Source: Flavobacteriaceae bacterium
Lineage (GTDB): Bacteria; Bacteroidota; Bacteroidia; Flavobacteriales; Flavobacteriaceae
Assembly (NCBI GenBank): GCA_029248405.1
Contig: JAQWJJ010000011.1
Coordinates: forward strand, 124,001-188,000
DNA: 64,000 nucleotides
Reading direction: 5' to 3'
Shown: positions 9,269 through 19,157 of the stretch, in pieces
How positions within the stretch are numbered: position 1 is the stretch's first letter
Layout: each line of letters begins with the position of its first letter
Position numbers and translations under genes: made by a program
Notes under the pieces: model-generated
What the model saw: only the letters and a program-made list of their open reading frames with translations
What the model was told of the DNA's origin: nothing
Database searches by the model: none

Positions 9269-10141
9269 TTAGGTGATGTGTTTTTGGGCTTTGTAAGAAG
9301 AACGCACCAAAGCGCCGCTTTCTACGTGACGAAAGCCCAGCGACAGCCCGATGGTTTCATATGCCTTAAATTGCTCTGGCGTAATAAATTCCTTGACCGG
9401 TAGATGCTTTTTGGAAGGTTGCAGGTATTGGCCTAAGGTCACAATATCCACATTGGCGTTTCTGAGGTCTTTGAGAGTTTCGATGACTTCTTCTTCTTTT
9501 TCACCCAGACCCAACATGATCCCGCTTTTGGTTCTCTTGATTCCTTGATTCTTGAGATAGGCCAAAACACCTAAGCTGCGCTCGTATTTGGCTTGAATTC
9601 TGACTTCGCGGGTGAGTCTTTTGACGGTTTCCATGTTATGGGAAACGACCTCCGGATTGGCTTTGATGATTCGGTCCAAGTGTTGCTCAATTCCTTGAAA
9701 ATCTGGAATAAGCGTTTCCATGGTTGTTGTGGGGTTCATGCGTCTGATGGCCTGGATGGTTTCGACCCACATGATGGACCCCATATCTTTGAGGTCATCT
9801 CGATCTACAGAAGTAATTACGGCATGCTTGATGTTCATCAATTTGATGGATCGGGCTACTTTTTCGGGCTCATCCCAATCGACAGATTCTGGGCGCCCGG
9901 TTTTGACACCGCAGAAGCCACATGAGCGGGTGCAAGTATTCCCCAAAATCATAAATGTAGCCGTGCCTTCAGTCCAACATTCCCCCATATTTGGGCAACT
10001 TCCTGAGGTGCATATAGTGTGGAGATTGTATTGGTCGACCAATCCGCGCAGCTCCGTATATTTCTTGCCTGTGGGCAGCTTGACCCGGAGCCATTTTGGT
10101 TTGGGTTCGGGACGTACTAGTTTTTGAGTAGTTGTTTCCAT
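9269..10141 (-). CDS. lipA: Lipoyl synthase
   Basis: Radical-SAM enzyme that inserts two sulfurs into the octanoyl group of lipoyl domains. Both clusters are visible: the auxiliary [12 protein letters not shown] motif near residue 45 and the radical-SAM CTRSCGFC motif about 30 residues later; the C-terminal RSSY segment is present. The start is taken as the ATG at 10141 (METTTQ). A longer frame to 10228 would cross a perfect -7 box at 10150-10157 and overlap the upstream transporter gene. This gives 290 residues, the usual size. Confidence 0.95.
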   Translation of the reverse strand: METTTQKLVRPEPKPKWLRVKLPTGKKYTELRGLVDQYNLHTICTSGSCPNMGECWTEGTATFMILGNTCTRSCGFCGVKTGRPESVDWDEPEKVARSIKLMNIKHAVITSVDRDDLKDMGSIMWVETIQAIRRMNPTTTMETLIPDFQGIEQHLDRIIKANPEVVSHNMETVKRLTREVRIQAKYERSLGVLAYLKNQGIKRTKSGIMLGLGEKEEEVIETLKDLRNANVDIVTLGQYLQPSKKHLPVKEFITPEQFKAYETIGLSLGFRHVESGALVRSSYKAQKHIT

Positions 10142-10149
10142 AGCGCCAA

Positions 10150-10157
10150 CAAAGATA
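10150..10157 (-). promoter_or_regulatory. Bacteroidota -7 element of lipA (TATCTTTG)
   Basis: Exact match to TAnnTTTG on the minus strand, ending 8 bases before the lipA ATG. No clear TTG -33 element is seen at the usual distance. If used, transcription starts only a few bases before the ATG, giving a very short leader. Confidence 0.55.
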
Positions 10158-10203
10158 CTACATAAAACGAATTTTTTTAGGTGGTTACGCGCAAAACTTG
10201 GGC

Positions 10204-11418
10204 CTAAAAAAGGGTCGTTAAGAACCAAAAACTAAAGCCAAGGAGCATGAGGATGCACAATAGGCTAAAGACACTCAATACCTTATGTGGCCTTTCATCG
10301 CAGGCAATATGGTCGCTGTGGGCCAAAAAATAGAGGACAATAGCATAAAATGGGGCCGACAAGAACGATACTATCGTCGCAATCTTGATCAGTGTTCCCA
10401 TTTGTTCTGTGCCTCCGATAAAGATGGCCAGAGTGCCCAAAATGAGTATGACCAACCAGATTAAATAGCCCTGTTTTATCTTGGCATTAAAAAGCAAACC
10501 TGCCGTTCTTTGCATCACTCGAGGCGAGGCGTCCAATGTGGTGAGTGTGGTGCTGAACATGGTCGTGAGTGCCGCCAAACCAATCAAGAATTGAGACCAA
10601 TCGCCAAGGCTTGAGGTATACATTTGTATCAAATCGTTGGCAAAACCACCTGCGCTTGAAGCAAATTGCTGTTGGTTGCCGTTCATGATCAGAGCCCCTA
10701 AAATCAGAAAGCCTAAACCGATGATCACGGTGGCCAAGTACCCTATTTTAAAATCATTCAGCACCTCACGGCCGTTCATATGTGGTTGTGCCGCTTTTTT
10801 TTCGATGGTCCACATAGATTGCCAAATCGTCAAGTCCAGTGGGGCAGGCATCCAGCCCATAAAAGCAATCAGAAAGGCAACTCCGGTGACCGAGTGAGGA
10901 ACGACTTGAGTCATGTCAATGACTCCGTCGAATTGTTTGAACGCCAAAAATACAGCCATAAATGTGCTTATGGTCAAAACCAGCACAATGATTTTCATCA
11001 AGCGATCAAGGAATTTAAAGCGCCCCAGCATCAAGATGACAAAACATAACCCCAGAATGATGCCTGCCCAAGTCAGTGAGGTGCCAACGCCAAAAAGAGA
11101 CGAAGCAATTCCAGCAGTGACAATGGTGACAGCGGTTTGGATGGTGAACATGGTCAGAAACGTCAAAAAAAAGTAGAGCCCCAGAACCCAATCTCCTAAT
11201 TTTTTGAATCCGATCAGTAAATCTTGGCCAGTGGCGATGGTATACCGAGTGCCCAATAGAAAAAAAGGGTATTTGACCAAGTTGATCAGGAGTAAAGCCC
11301 AAATCAAGCCAAAACCAAAATCTGCTCCCGCTCTGGTGGACTGGACCAGATGAGACACCCCCACAGCCGCGCCGGCAAACAAAATTCCTGGGCCTAAGCT
11401 GCGCAGTGAAAAACTCAT
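10204..11418 (-). CDS. NRAMP-related transporter lacking the canonical metal motifs
   Basis: Integral membrane protein of about 11 helices, 404 residues, with the NRAMP-type opening [13 protein letters not shown]. In canonical NRAMP transporters helix 1 carries DPGN and helix 6 MPH(N); here the corresponding places read AAVGVSHLV and GWMPAPLDL, so the metal-binding Asp and Asn of helix 1 and the Met-Pro-His of helix 6 are not conserved. Substrate is therefore uncertain: Mg, Mn or another solute are all possible. Its ATG overlaps the stop of the upstream sigma-factor gene (ATGA at 11415-11418), so it belongs to that operon. Confidence 0.82.
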   Translation of the reverse strand: MSFSLRSLGPGILFAGAAVGVSHLVQSTRAGADFGFGLIWALLLINLVKYPFFLLGTRYTIATGQDLLIGFKKLGDWVLGLYFFLTFLTMFTIQTAVTIVTAGIASSLFGVGTSLTWAGIILGLCFVILMLGRFKFLDRLMKIIVLVLTISTFMAVFLAFKQFDGVIDMTQVVPHSVTGVAFLIAFMGWMPAPLDLTIWQSMWTIEKKAAQPHMNGREVLNDFKIGYLATVIIGLGFLILGALIMNGNQQQFASSAGGFANDLIQMYTSSLGDWSQFLIGLAALTTMFSTTLTTLDASPRVMQRTAGLLFNAKIKQGYLIWLVILILGTLAIFIGGTEQMGTLIKIATIVSFLSAPFYAIVLYFLAHSDHIACDERPHKVLSVFSLLCILMLLGFSFWFLTTLF

Positions 11419-11987
11419 CTATTGTGGTGTTGGTTGATCAATTCTGCCAATAATTTCTTTGCTCTGAGCAGGCGGACTTTGACATTCGTCAAAGGCTCAT
11501 CCAGTTGTTCGGCAATATCCTGATAACTCATTTCTTGGAAATATCTGAGGTTCAAAACCTCTCGATAAATTGGTTTGAGTCGTTTCATAAAGCCCAAGAG
11601 CTCCAAAAGATTTTGTTCGGTGATCAAAGCATCCTCTTGGGTTGGTGTTTGGTCAGGAACATTTTGCATTTGGTGTTGTTTGTCCTGCTCTGATTCAAGA
11701 ACGACAGATTGTTTTTGCTTGCGGTATTTGTCGATCTGTATATTTTTACTGATGGTGATGAGCCAGGTGCTGAAAACGTAGGACTCGTCAAATCCTTGAA
11801 TTTTGTCAAAGGCCTTTGCAAAAGCTTCGATTGTAATGTCCTCGGCTTCATGCTCATTTTGGACCCGTTTCAACTGGTAGCCGTACACAAAATTCCAATA
11901 GGCATCTAAAAGCACATTGAAGGCAGACTGCTTGCCGGCTTTGGCGGCAGTAATTGTGCTTTTTAATTCGGATTCAGTTATTTCCAA
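11415..11987 (-). CDS. ECF-type RNA polymerase sigma factor
   Basis: 190 residues. Region 2 (about 25-95) contains the AEDITIEAFAKAF helix and the FSTWLITISKN segment; region 4 (about 125-185) has the NLRYFQEMSYQDIAEQLD helix-turn-helix and a final VRLLRAKKLL recognition helix. No anti-sigma gene is adjacent. The frame overlaps the start of the glycosyltransferase's end by 10 bases upstream and the transporter start by 4 bases downstream, so it lies in the middle of a tight operon. Target promoters cannot be told from the sequence. Confidence 0.92.
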   Translation of the reverse strand: MEITESELKSTITAAKAGKQSAFNVLLDAYWNFVYGYQLKRVQNEHEAEDITIEAFAKAFDKIQGFDESYVFSTWLITISKNIQIDKYRKQKQSVVLESEQDKQHQMQNVPDQTPTQEDALITEQNLLELLGFMKRLKPIYREVLNLRYFQEMSYQDIAEQLDEPLTNVKVRLLRAKKLLAELINQHHNR

Positions 11988-13087
11988 TGCTGGGGGTTAC
12001 TAGAGAGATTCAAAATAAAGATAATTAATTGAAAACAAAGCAGTAGAGGCTCAAAAATTACCATCATCCAGGTCAATGATTTTTCTTTTAAGACCTTAAA
12101 ACAAGGTGCAAGTAAAGCATATTGAAGCCCTATGCGCAGGGTCAAAACCCCAAAAATACAATAGAGTGGTGCCCCAATAGTGAGGCTTAAAGCAGTACCC
12201 ATCCAAAAGCCAAAAATACTCAAGGCGTAGAGTCCTAAAACCCACTGGTGCTGCCATTTGTAATGATGGGCTGTGGTGATGTGTCGTCTTTTTTGACGCA
12301 CGAATGCCGACCATGCGGTCTCGGGAATAGATCGGGTATGGGCCTCGGGTTCAACGACGATATGGGTGTGGTCGCTTTTTGCGGCATTATTGACAAATAA
12401 ATCATCATCTCCCGAAGGTATGGCCATATGGCTCGCGAATCCGTTTTGTTCATAGAATAATGCTGTGGCATACGCCATATTCCGACCTACACCCATATAG
12501 GGCATTCCCGCCCGGGCGTGCCCGAGATATTGGCAGGCCGTCATGACCGTTTCGTATCGGATCAAAGCATTGAGCAGGCCAGATCGTTTTTGATAACCTC
12601 CGTAACCCAAGACAATTGAGCTTTTGTCTTTAATCGGTGCAGTCATCAACATCAGCCATGCATTAGAGCAGGGCAGACAATCGGCATCTGTCAGCAATAG
12701 TCTTTGGTATTGTGCCTTTTTAATGCCAAGGGTCAAGGCATATTTCTTATTGCCCCAAAAGGTTTCGTTAGGTTGTATGGTAACAACTTTCAATCTCTGG
12801 TCTTTTAAGGCGTATTGTGCCAAAAGGTCCTCTGTGTGGTCTGTCGAGCCGTCATTGACGACTATAAATTCAAAAGTGGGATGATTTTGCTTGGCAAGCA
12901 AAGGCAGTAATTGCTCGAGGTTATCGGCCTGATTCTTGGCACAAACGACTATCGATACAGGATGCGTGTTTTTTTCTTCCTTTGGCTGTGGTATTTTTGT
13001 GAATCGAAAAAACCGGAAAAAGTAAAAGAGGTTGATGAGCCCAAATCCTGCTGTTATGGACACAAACAACATTGCAGTGTCAACCAT
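11978..13087 (-). CDS. Family 2 glycosyltransferase, membrane bound
   Basis: 369 residues. An N-terminal membrane helix is followed by a GT-A domain: PVSIVVCAKN at the nucleotide-sugar site, VVNDGSTDHT, and the metal-binding DADC motif (LLTDADCLP). The R/QxxRW-like region SAFVRQKRRH precedes two or three C-terminal membrane helices. It is probably a polyprenyl- or lipid-linked sugar transferase acting at the inner membrane; acceptor unknown. Co-transcribed with the downstream sigma factor (10-base overlap) and the upstream 67-residue protein (TAATG overlap). Confidence 0.9.
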   Translation of the reverse strand: MVDTAMLFVSITAGFGLINLFYFFRFFRFTKIPQPKEEKNTHPVSIVVCAKNQADNLEQLLPLLAKQNHPTFEFIVVNDGSTDHTEDLLAQYALKDQRLKVVTIQPNETFWGNKKYALTLGIKKAQYQRLLLTDADCLPCSNAWLMLMTAPIKDKSSIVLGYGGYQKRSGLLNALIRYETVMTACQYLGHARAGMPYMGVGRNMAYATALFYEQNGFASHMAIPSGDDDLFVNNAAKSDHTHIVVEPEAHTRSIPETAWSAFVRQKRRHITTAHHYKWQHQWVLGLYALSIFGFWMGTALSLTIGAPLYCIFGVLTLRIGLQYALLAPCFKVLKEKSLTWMMVIFEPLLLCFQLIIFILNLSSNPQHWK

Positions 13088-13290
13088 TAGGCTCCCTCGC
13101 TGCCTTTGCAGTCTGCATATTGATCTGGTGTTTTACCACAAAAACTACAGTTTTCACCATCCTTATTGAGAAAGGGACTCTGGGAGGCACACGTTCCGGC
13201 AAATTTGCCATCTTTTTTCGCCCAAATCTTGATTGCAATTCCGGCGAATGCAATAAGGAGCAGACCAATAGTTAAAAAAACAAGTTTCAT
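13087..13290 (-). CDS. Small single-pass membrane protein with a CxxC motif, 67 aa
   Basis: One N-terminal transmembrane helix (residues 2-23) followed by a short soluble tail with the cysteines CAS, CSFC and C (FAGTCAS, NCSFCGKTPDQ, DCKG). The pattern resembles small conserved Flavobacteriia proteins of unknown function. Its stop overlaps the glycosyltransferase start by one base (TAATG), and murB lies 83 bases upstream. The clustered cysteines suggest metal binding or a redox role, but nothing in the sequence proves it. Confidence 0.75.
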   Translation of the reverse strand: MKLVFLTIGLLLIAFAGIAIKIWAKKDGKFAGTCASQSPFLNKDGENCSFCGKTPDQYADCKGSEGA

Positions 13291-13373
13291 AGACGTCTCT
13301 TGAGGAGTACAAAATTACAATGTTTCGCCTAAAAACTCTAGACATTTTTGAATTTAGACGTTCTGGGGTCAAC

Positions 13374-14387
13374 TCAGAAAAGATTCACCTCTGGCTCTAA
13401 GGTGATGCCAAACACTTCTTTGATGCGTTGTTGGATATTCTGAGCCAAGGCCCAAATTTCTTGACCCGTGGCAGTGCCATGATTGACCAGTACAAGGGCT
13501 TGATGCTCATGAACTCCGGCATCGCCTTGTCTGTAGCCTTTGAATCCAGCTTGCTCGATGAGCCAGCCCGCAGGTATTTTGTAATAGCCCTGACCCATTT
13601 CAAAGAAGGGAGCGGCTGGTTGTTGGACCCTAAAGTCATCAAATTGATTTTGCGCGATGACAGGATTTTTGAAGAAACTTCCTGAATTGCCGAGTTGTTT
13701 GGGGTCAGGAAGTTTAGATTGGCGTATGTCAATGACCGCTTTGGCAACATCTTGGATGTTGGGATCTGTGATGCCATCGTCCTTCAATACCTGAGCAATC
13801 GCCCCATAATTGGTCTTCAAGACATGGTTTTTTTTGCGCAGCCGCAGCCGCACCGAAGTGATCAAATACTGCCCCTTAAGGGATTGTTTGAATACAGAAT
13901 CTCGGTAGCCAAAAGCACAATCTTCAAGATCGAAAGTTTTGAGGTCCAGACTGGTCTTGTGCAAGCCAACACAACTGTCCAAAACATCTTTTATTTCTAC
14001 TCCGTATGCGCCGATATTTTGTATTGGCGCCGTCCCCACTTGACCAGGGATGAGCGCTAAATTCTCAATGCCGCCATAATTGTGGTCGAGACAGAACAGC
14101 ACCAAGTCATGCCATTGTTCTCCGGCCTGAACTTCTAGAAGAACCTGTAGGTCATCTTCTTCAACGATGCTGATGCCTTTCAGACCAATGTGTAAAGTCA
14201 AACCCGGTAGATCTTGAGTCAGCAAAATATTGCTCCCACCGCCCAGAATTGTTATGGAATCTTTTGAGAAGGTTTGGAGCAGTGATTTTAATGTGTCCAG
14301 GTTTTCCGCTGTAGCAAAATGTGCCGCGCGGGCCTCAACACCAAAAGTATTGAACGACTTTAGAGAATGATCGCGGTGCACTGTCAT
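13374..14387 (-). CDS. murB: UDP-N-acetylenolpyruvoylglucosamine reductase
   Basis: FAD enzyme that reduces UDP-GlcNAc enolpyruvate to UDP-MurNAc in peptidoglycan synthesis. Type I MurB, 337 residues, with the N-terminal SLKSFNTFGVEA segment, FAD-binding GGGSN, IPGQVGTAPIQNIGAYGVEI and the C-terminal catalytic region GNSGSFFKNP and EPEVN. Its ATG shares one base with the stop of the upstream aminotransferase gene (TGATG at 14385-14389), so the two are coupled. Confidence 0.96.
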   Translation of the reverse strand: MTVHRDHSLKSFNTFGVEARAAHFATAENLDTLKSLLQTFSKDSITILGGGSNILLTQDLPGLTLHIGLKGISIVEEDDLQVLLEVQAGEQWHDLVLFCLDHNYGGIENLALIPGQVGTAPIQNIGAYGVEIKDVLDSCVGLHKTSLDLKTFDLEDCAFGYRDSVFKQSLKGQYLITSVRLRLRKKNHVLKTNYGAIAQVLKDDGITDPNIQDVAKAVIDIRQSKLPDPKQLGNSGSFFKNPVIAQNQFDDFRVQQPAAPFFEMGQGYYKIPAGWLIEQAGFKGYRQGDAGVHEHQALVLVNHGTATGQEIWALAQNIQQRIKEVFGITLEPEVNLF

Positions 14388-15577
14388 CAGCCTGGATAGT
14401 GCGCTAAAGCGGCTTTCAAAATAGCTACTGACGTCAAAAGACTTTCTTTATTGAGCACGTAAGCAATACGGACTTGGTTGCGGCCAATCCCTGGTGTGGA
14501 ATAAAATCCACCTGCTGGTGCGACCATCACTGTTTCACCGTTGACATCAAATGACTCAAGTAGCCACTGAGCAAAGGCATCACTGTTCTCTATCGGCAAT
14601 TCAACAATGCAATAAAACGCACCTTTGGGGACACCAACCTTGACACCAGGAATGGCTTTTAATGCACTAACCAATGTGTCTCGTCGTTCTTGGTATTCTT
14701 GGATCACTTCGTCAAAATAACTTTGGGGCGTCTCTAATGCGGCTTCGCTAGCGATTTGTGCGAATGTAGGGGGACTCAAGCGGGCTTGCGCAAATTTTAA
14801 AGCCGTCGCCACTAAGGTCTTATTTTTAGAAACCAAACAGCCGATGCGCGCGCCGCACATGCTGTAGCGCTTAGATACTGAATCGATGATGATGCCATAA
14901 TCTTCCATGCCGGGTTCTTGGAGAATGGAGTAGTGTTGTTGACCATCATAAGTGAATTCTCTATAAACTTCGTCGGACACCAGAAACAGATCATGTTTTT
15001 TGACCAAGGTCACCAGGCTTTGAATCTCTGCTTTGCTGTAGAGATAACCAGTAGGGTTTCCAGGGTTGCAAATCAAAATGGCCTTTGTTTTTGGGGTGAT
15101 GAGGGCTTCAAAATCAGCAATGGGCGGTAGGGCGAAATTATCTTCGATACCCGAATGTACAGGCACAATATCTACACCACTTGCGGTCGCAAAACCATTG
15201 TAGTTGGCATAAAATGGCTCTGGTATGATCACTTGGTCTCCGGGATCACAAATACTGCCCATCGCAAACAACAAAGCTTCACTTCCTCCTGTAGTGACCA
15301 CGATATCATCGGCAGACACTTTGATAGACTGCTTATGGTAATAAGCAGCAATTTTTTCTCGGTATTGCTGGGAGCCCTCTGAACGAGAGTAAGCCAAGAC
15401 ATCTAGCCCATGCTGGCTAACCGCATCTAGGGCGATCTGTGGCGTTTTGATGTCCGGTTGTCCTATGTTGAGGTGGTAGACCTTTTTATTTTGTTTGTAG
15501 GCCATTTCGGCATAAGGAACGAGTTTCCTTATGGGCGATTCTGGCATCTCATTTCCTTTGTGTGAAATTGATGGCAT
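14387..15577 (-). CDS. PLP-dependent aminotransferase, class I/II (aspartate-type)
   Basis: Fold type I aminotransferase, 396 residues. NPGNPTGYLY contains the Asn that contacts PLP; SVSKRYSMCGARIGC holds the PLP lysine; YREFTYDGQ and the C-terminal NQVRIAYVL arginine that binds the substrate carboxylate are present. The family includes aspartate and related aminotransferases, and substrate cannot be assigned more narrowly. It is the first gene of a unit with murB. Confidence 0.9.
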   Translation of the reverse strand: MPSISHKGNEMPESPIRKLVPYAEMAYKQNKKVYHLNIGQPDIKTPQIALDAVSQHGLDVLAYSRSEGSQQYREKIAAYYHKQSIKVSADDIVVTTGGSEALLFAMGSICDPGDQVIIPEPFYANYNGFATASGVDIVPVHSGIEDNFALPPIADFEALITPKTKAILICNPGNPTGYLYSKAEIQSLVTLVKKHDLFLVSDEVYREFTYDGQQHYSILQEPGMEDYGIIIDSVSKRYSMCGARIGCLVSKNKTLVATALKFAQARLSPPTFAQIASEAALETPQSYFDEVIQEYQERRDTLVSALKAIPGVKVGVPKGAFYCIVELPIENSDAFAQWLLESFDVNGETVMVAPAGGFYSTPGIGRNQVRIAYVLNKESLLTSVAILKAALAHYPG

Positions 15578-15680
15578 AGCAACGATGTTTGAAGCACAAA
15601 TTTCAGAAATAAAAATAAGAATATCGGCATTGTATCATGAATTATCGCCTTGGTATTGCATTGTCTTGGTTGATCTTAGC

Positions 15681-15711
15681 AAAAAAAAAGCCCTGACTGA
15701 GTCAGGACTTT
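15681..15711 (-). terminator. Intrinsic terminator after the DUF1573 gene
   Basis: Stem CCTGAC/GTCAGG (15692-15697 with 15701-15706) extended by AAAG/CTTT flanks. On the minus strand it is followed by nine T (A run 15681-15689 on the plus strand). Confidence 0.8.
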
Positions 15712-15731
15712 GCAATTGAATAGACTTGAGG

Positions 15732-16118
15732 TCAATTTTCTAATACACTTTTATCATTTTCTACCACACCTTTAATTTTTAGGGCCTTGGTGGATTCAGT
15801 GGCATTTGAATAAACAGTTACTGTTTTGCGGATCGGTCCAACACGGTTGGTATCATATTTGACCTTGATCACACCCGTTGCGCCGGGAGCAATAGGGCCG
15901 TCGGGTTTTTGAGGTACCGTACAACCACAGCTAGATTTGACATTAGAGACGATCAATTCTTGATCTCCAGTATTGGTGAATTCAAACACGCGGACACCGT
16001 CACTGCCCTTTGCGATGGCGCCATAATCGATGGTTTCGGTTTTGAATTCAATTTTAGCTTGTGCTTGGGCACTCAGGCCAAAAACTACCAGCGTCAAAAT
16101 AAAGATGAGCTTTTTCAT
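15732..16118 (-). CDS. DUF1573 domain protein, exported
   Basis: 128 residues: signal peptide (1-20, ending QAQA) and one immunoglobulin-like DUF1573 domain. The family hallmark is the SSCGCTVP motif (about residues 62-69), with the following PGATGVIKVKYD strand. Common in Bacteroidota, probably periplasmic or surface exposed; no precise function is known. Monocistronic, with its own terminator just downstream and divergent from valS. Confidence 0.9.
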   Translation of the reverse strand: MKKLIFILTLVVFGLSAQAQAKIEFKTETIDYGAIAKGSDGVRVFEFTNTGDQELIVSNVKSSCGCTVPQKPDGPIAPGATGVIKVKYDTNRVGPIRKTVTVYSNATESTKALKIKGVVENDKSVLEN

Positions 16119-16204
16119 AAGGGTTGGTTTAAAAGACTAAAATAGATAACTTTTCGGCAATGAGCAAAATCCCATCGCTTCTTTTATAATCTTTAAGATA
16201 TAAC

Positions 16205-16212
16205 TACTTTTG
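16205..16212 (+). promoter_or_regulatory. -7 element of valS (TACTTTTG)
   Basis: Exact TAnnTTTG match, 30 bases before the valS ATG. No convincing -33 TTG. Confidence 0.5.
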
Positions 16213-16242
16213 CCCACTAGATGATTTCAAAAATCAGACCAC

Positions 16243-18879
16243 ATGGCACAAGAGGGCAAATACAAAGCGAAACAGGTTGAGGAAAAATGGTACCAATACT
16301 GGATGGAACAAAACTATTTCCATAGTGAGGTGGACCATCGAGTGCCCTACACTATTGTCATTCCTCCGCCAAATGTGACCGGTGTTTTGCACATGGGACA
16401 CATGCTCAACAATACCCTTCAAGATGTTTTGATTCGCAGGGCCCGCCTCAAAGGATTTAATGCCTGTTGGGTGCCAGGGACAGATCATGCCTCAATTGCG
16501 ACAGAAGCAAAGGTTGTGGCTAAATTAAAATCTGAGGGCATAGACAAATCCGACCTCACAAGAGAAGTATTCTTGGAACATGCTTGGGAGTGGACCCACA
16601 AACATGGCGGGATCATTCTCGAACAACTCAAAAAATTAGGGGCTTCTTGCGATTGGGAACGCACAAAGTTCACGATGGATCCTGATCTGTCCGAGTCCGT
16701 CATTCAAGTATTCGTAGAACTCTACAATAAAGGTTTGATTTATCGTGGCTACCGCATGGTCAATTGGGATCCAGAGGCACAAACTACATTGAGTGACGAG
16801 GAGGTCATTCACCAGGAGCGTCAAGGCAAGCTTTATTACATCAATTATCCTGTCGAAGGCTCTTCTGAGCAAGTCATGATCGCCACAACGCGCCCTGAAA
16901 CCATTATGGGTGACTCAGCAATTTGTATCCATCCCGAAGATCCCCGCTATACACACCTCAAAGGCAAGCAGGTGCGTGTGCCAATAAGTGACCGCTTGAT
17001 TCCAGTAATTGAGGACGCCTATGTCGCTATGGAATTTGGTACCGGCTGCCTCAAAGTAACGCCGGCGCATGACGAAAATGATAAGGTTCTTGGAGAAACT
17101 CATCAACTGGAGGTCATCGACATATTCAATGATGACGCGACGCTGAACCAGCACGGACTTCATTATGAAGGAATGGATCGTTTTGCGGTGAGAAAAGCCA
17201 TCGCAGAAGAGTTAGAGGCAAAAGGCTTCTTGGTCAAAACCGAAGAGCACCTCAATAAGGTTGGCACCAGTGAGCGTACTGGCGCAGTTATTGAACCAAA
17301 ACTCAGTGATCAATGGTTTTTAAAAATGAAAGATCTGGCAGCACCAGCTTTAGATGCTGTATTGAACAAAGATGTGGCGTTGGTTCCAGAGAAATTTGTC
17401 AATACATACCGCCATTGGATGGAAAACGTCCGTGATTGGAATATTTCACGGCAACTTTGGTGGGGCCATCAAATACCCGCATATTATTATGGCACTGGTC
17501 GCGAAGATTTTGTCGTCGCGGCATCAAAAGAAGAGGCCCTTGTTTTGGCACATGCCAAGAGCGGTCGTACAGACGTGACCTTGAACGATCTTTCACAAGA
17601 TCCAGATGCCTTAGACACCTGGTTCTCCTCGTGGTTATGGCCCATCAGTGTTTTTGATGGTATCCGCTCACCAGACAACCCAGAGATCAATTATTACTAC
17701 CCCACAAACGATTTGGTTACCGCTCCTGAAATCCTCTTCTTTTGGGTGGCCCGTATGATTGTGGCTGGCTATGCTTTCCGTGACGAAAAACCATTTAATA
17801 ATGTCTATTTGACCGGTATTGTGCGCGACAAGCAGCGCCGCAAAATGAGTAAATCCTTAGGGAATTCGCCAGACCCTTTAGTGCTGATAGACCAATACGG
17901 TGCCGATGGAGTTCGGGTAGGAATGCTCTTGAGCTCCCCAGCGGGCAATGATTTGATGTTCGATGAAGATTTATGTCAGCAAGGTAGTGCCTTTGTCAAT
18001 AAAATCTGGAATGCTTATCGCTTGATTTCTGGCTGGACCATTTCTGATGAGGTGGGGGTCAGTGAAAGTGCCCAACAAGCCATCGGATGGTACCGCAATA
18101 AATTCCAATTGACTTTAGTTGAGCTAGAGGGTAATTATGATCAATACCGCATCAGTGATGCGTTGATGACCACCTACAAACTGATTTGGGATGATTTTTG
18201 CTCTTGGTTGTTAGAGATGGTCAAACCCGATTATGGTCAGCCGATGGCGCGTGAGACTCATCAAGACATAGTGCAAATTTTAGAAGAAAATCTTAAGGTG
18301 TTGCACCCATTTGTGCCTTTTATATCGGAAGAAATTTGGCAAGACCTGCGCCCACGAACCAAAGATGAGGCATTGATCATTGCACAGTGGCCAAAAGCGA
18401 CTGCCTATGATGCTCAGGTAATTGCAGATTTTGATTTGGCTGCAGAAGTGGTCTCTGGAATCCGGACATTACGCAAGAACAAAAATATCCCTTTTAAGGA
18501 GTCCATTACGCTAACGGTCAATAATGCCGAAAATTTCTCTAAGAATTTCGATGCGGCCATAGCTAAACTTGGTCATGTTTCTGAAATCAACTACAGTGAT
18601 CAGGCTGCAGAGGGTGCCATGAGTTTTAGAGTCAAGAGCAATGAATATTTCGTGCCTTTTTCTGGTGCCATCGACATGGATGCTGAACGCTCAAAAATAC
18701 AGGAAGAACTTAATTATACGCGCGGTTTTTTGAAAAGTGTTCAAGGGAAATTAGGCAATGACCGATTCGTCAGTGGTGCTCCAGAGGCGGTTGTTGCTGC
18801 AGAGCGCAAAAAAGCTGCTGATGCGTTGGCAAAAATTGAAACCTTAGAGGCGAGCTTAGCAGCGTTAAATCAGGCCTAA
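16243..18879 (+). CDS. valS: Valine--tRNA ligase
   Basis: Class I aminoacyl-tRNA synthetase, 878 residues. The HIGH-type motif is PPPNVTGVLHMGHML, the KMSKS motif appears as RKMSKSLGNSPDP, and the editing domain is marked by ATTRPETIMGD. The C-terminus has the ValS-specific coiled coil (LNYTRGFLKSVQGKLGN and following residues). It converges with the ACBP gene, their stops interlocking at 18876-18879. Divergent from DUF1573, with a -7 box at 16205-16212. Confidence 0.97.
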   Translation: MAQEGKYKAKQVEEKWYQYWMEQNYFHSEVDHRVPYTIVIPPPNVTGVLHMGHMLNNTLQDVLIRRARLKGFNACWVPGTDHASIATEAKVVAKLKSEGIDKSDLTREVFLEHAWEWTHKHGGIILEQLKKLGASCDWERTKFTMDPDLSESVIQVFVELYNKGLIYRGYRMVNWDPEAQTTLSDEEVIHQERQGKLYYINYPVEGSSEQVMIATTRPETIMGDSAICIHPEDPRYTHLKGKQVRVPISDRLIPVIEDAYVAMEFGTGCLKVTPAHDENDKVLGETHQLEVIDIFNDDATLNQHGLHYEGMDRFAVRKAIAEELEAKGFLVKTEEHLNKVGTSERTGAVIEPKLSDQWFLKMKDLAAPALDAVLNKDVALVPEKFVNTYRHWMENVRDWNISRQLWWGHQIPAYYYGTGREDFVVAASKEEALVLAHAKSGRTDVTLNDLSQDPDALDTWFSSWLWPISVFDGIRSPDNPEINYYYPTNDLVTAPEILFFWVARMIVAGYAFRDEKPFNNVYLTGIVRDKQRRKMSKSLGNSPDPLVLIDQYGADGVRVGMLLSSPAGNDLMFDEDLCQQGSAFVNKIWNAYRLISGWTISDEVGVSESAQQAIGWYRNKFQLTLVELEGNYDQYRISDALMTTYKLIWDDFCSWLLEMVKPDYGQPMARETHQDIVQILEENLKVLHPFVPFISEEIWQDLRPRTKDEALIIAQWPKATAYDAQVIADFDLAAEVVSGIRTLRKNKNIPFKESITLTVNNAENFSKNFDAAIAKLGHVSEINYSDQAAEGAMSFRVKSNEYFVPFSGAIDMDAERSKIQEELNYTRGFLKSVQGKLGNDRFVSGAPEAVVAAERKKAADALAKIETLEASLAALNQA

Positions 18880-19157
18880 AGGGTTTTCTTTTGATTGCGA
18901 TACAGGAAATAGTTGTTGGCTGTTTCGATATAGTTTTTTTTGGCCTCGTTATGAGAAATGTCTTGGGCCTGAAACAGAGCGTTTGTTTTGAAGGCATTGA
19001 TGAGCGGTTTTTTGCTGCTCGGGGACTCCGTGTTGTCTGTAGCCTTTTTAAAATAGGCATAAAGCTTGAGCAAGATGTCCGCAGGAAATGGCTCGCTGTG
19101 CGCATTGACTGCAGCAACCGCCTCTTCGAAAGCCTTATCTAAATCCTCTTGATTCAT
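18876..19157 (-). CDS. Acyl-CoA-binding protein
   Basis: 93-residue four-helix ACBP. Family positions are visible: LDKAFEEAVAAVN in helix 1, LLKLYAYFKKATD in helix 2, and KKNYIETANNYF in helix 4. ACBP sequesters long-chain acyl-CoA esters in the cytoplasm. It follows psd with a 4-base overlap and cdsA before that, so its context is phospholipid synthesis. ACBPs are uncommon in bacteria but recurrent in Bacteroidota. Confidence 0.88.
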   Translation of the reverse strand: MNQEDLDKAFEEAVAAVNAHSEPFPADILLKLYAYFKKATDNTESPSSKKPLINAFKTNALFQAQDISHNEAKKNYIETANNYFLYRNQKKTL

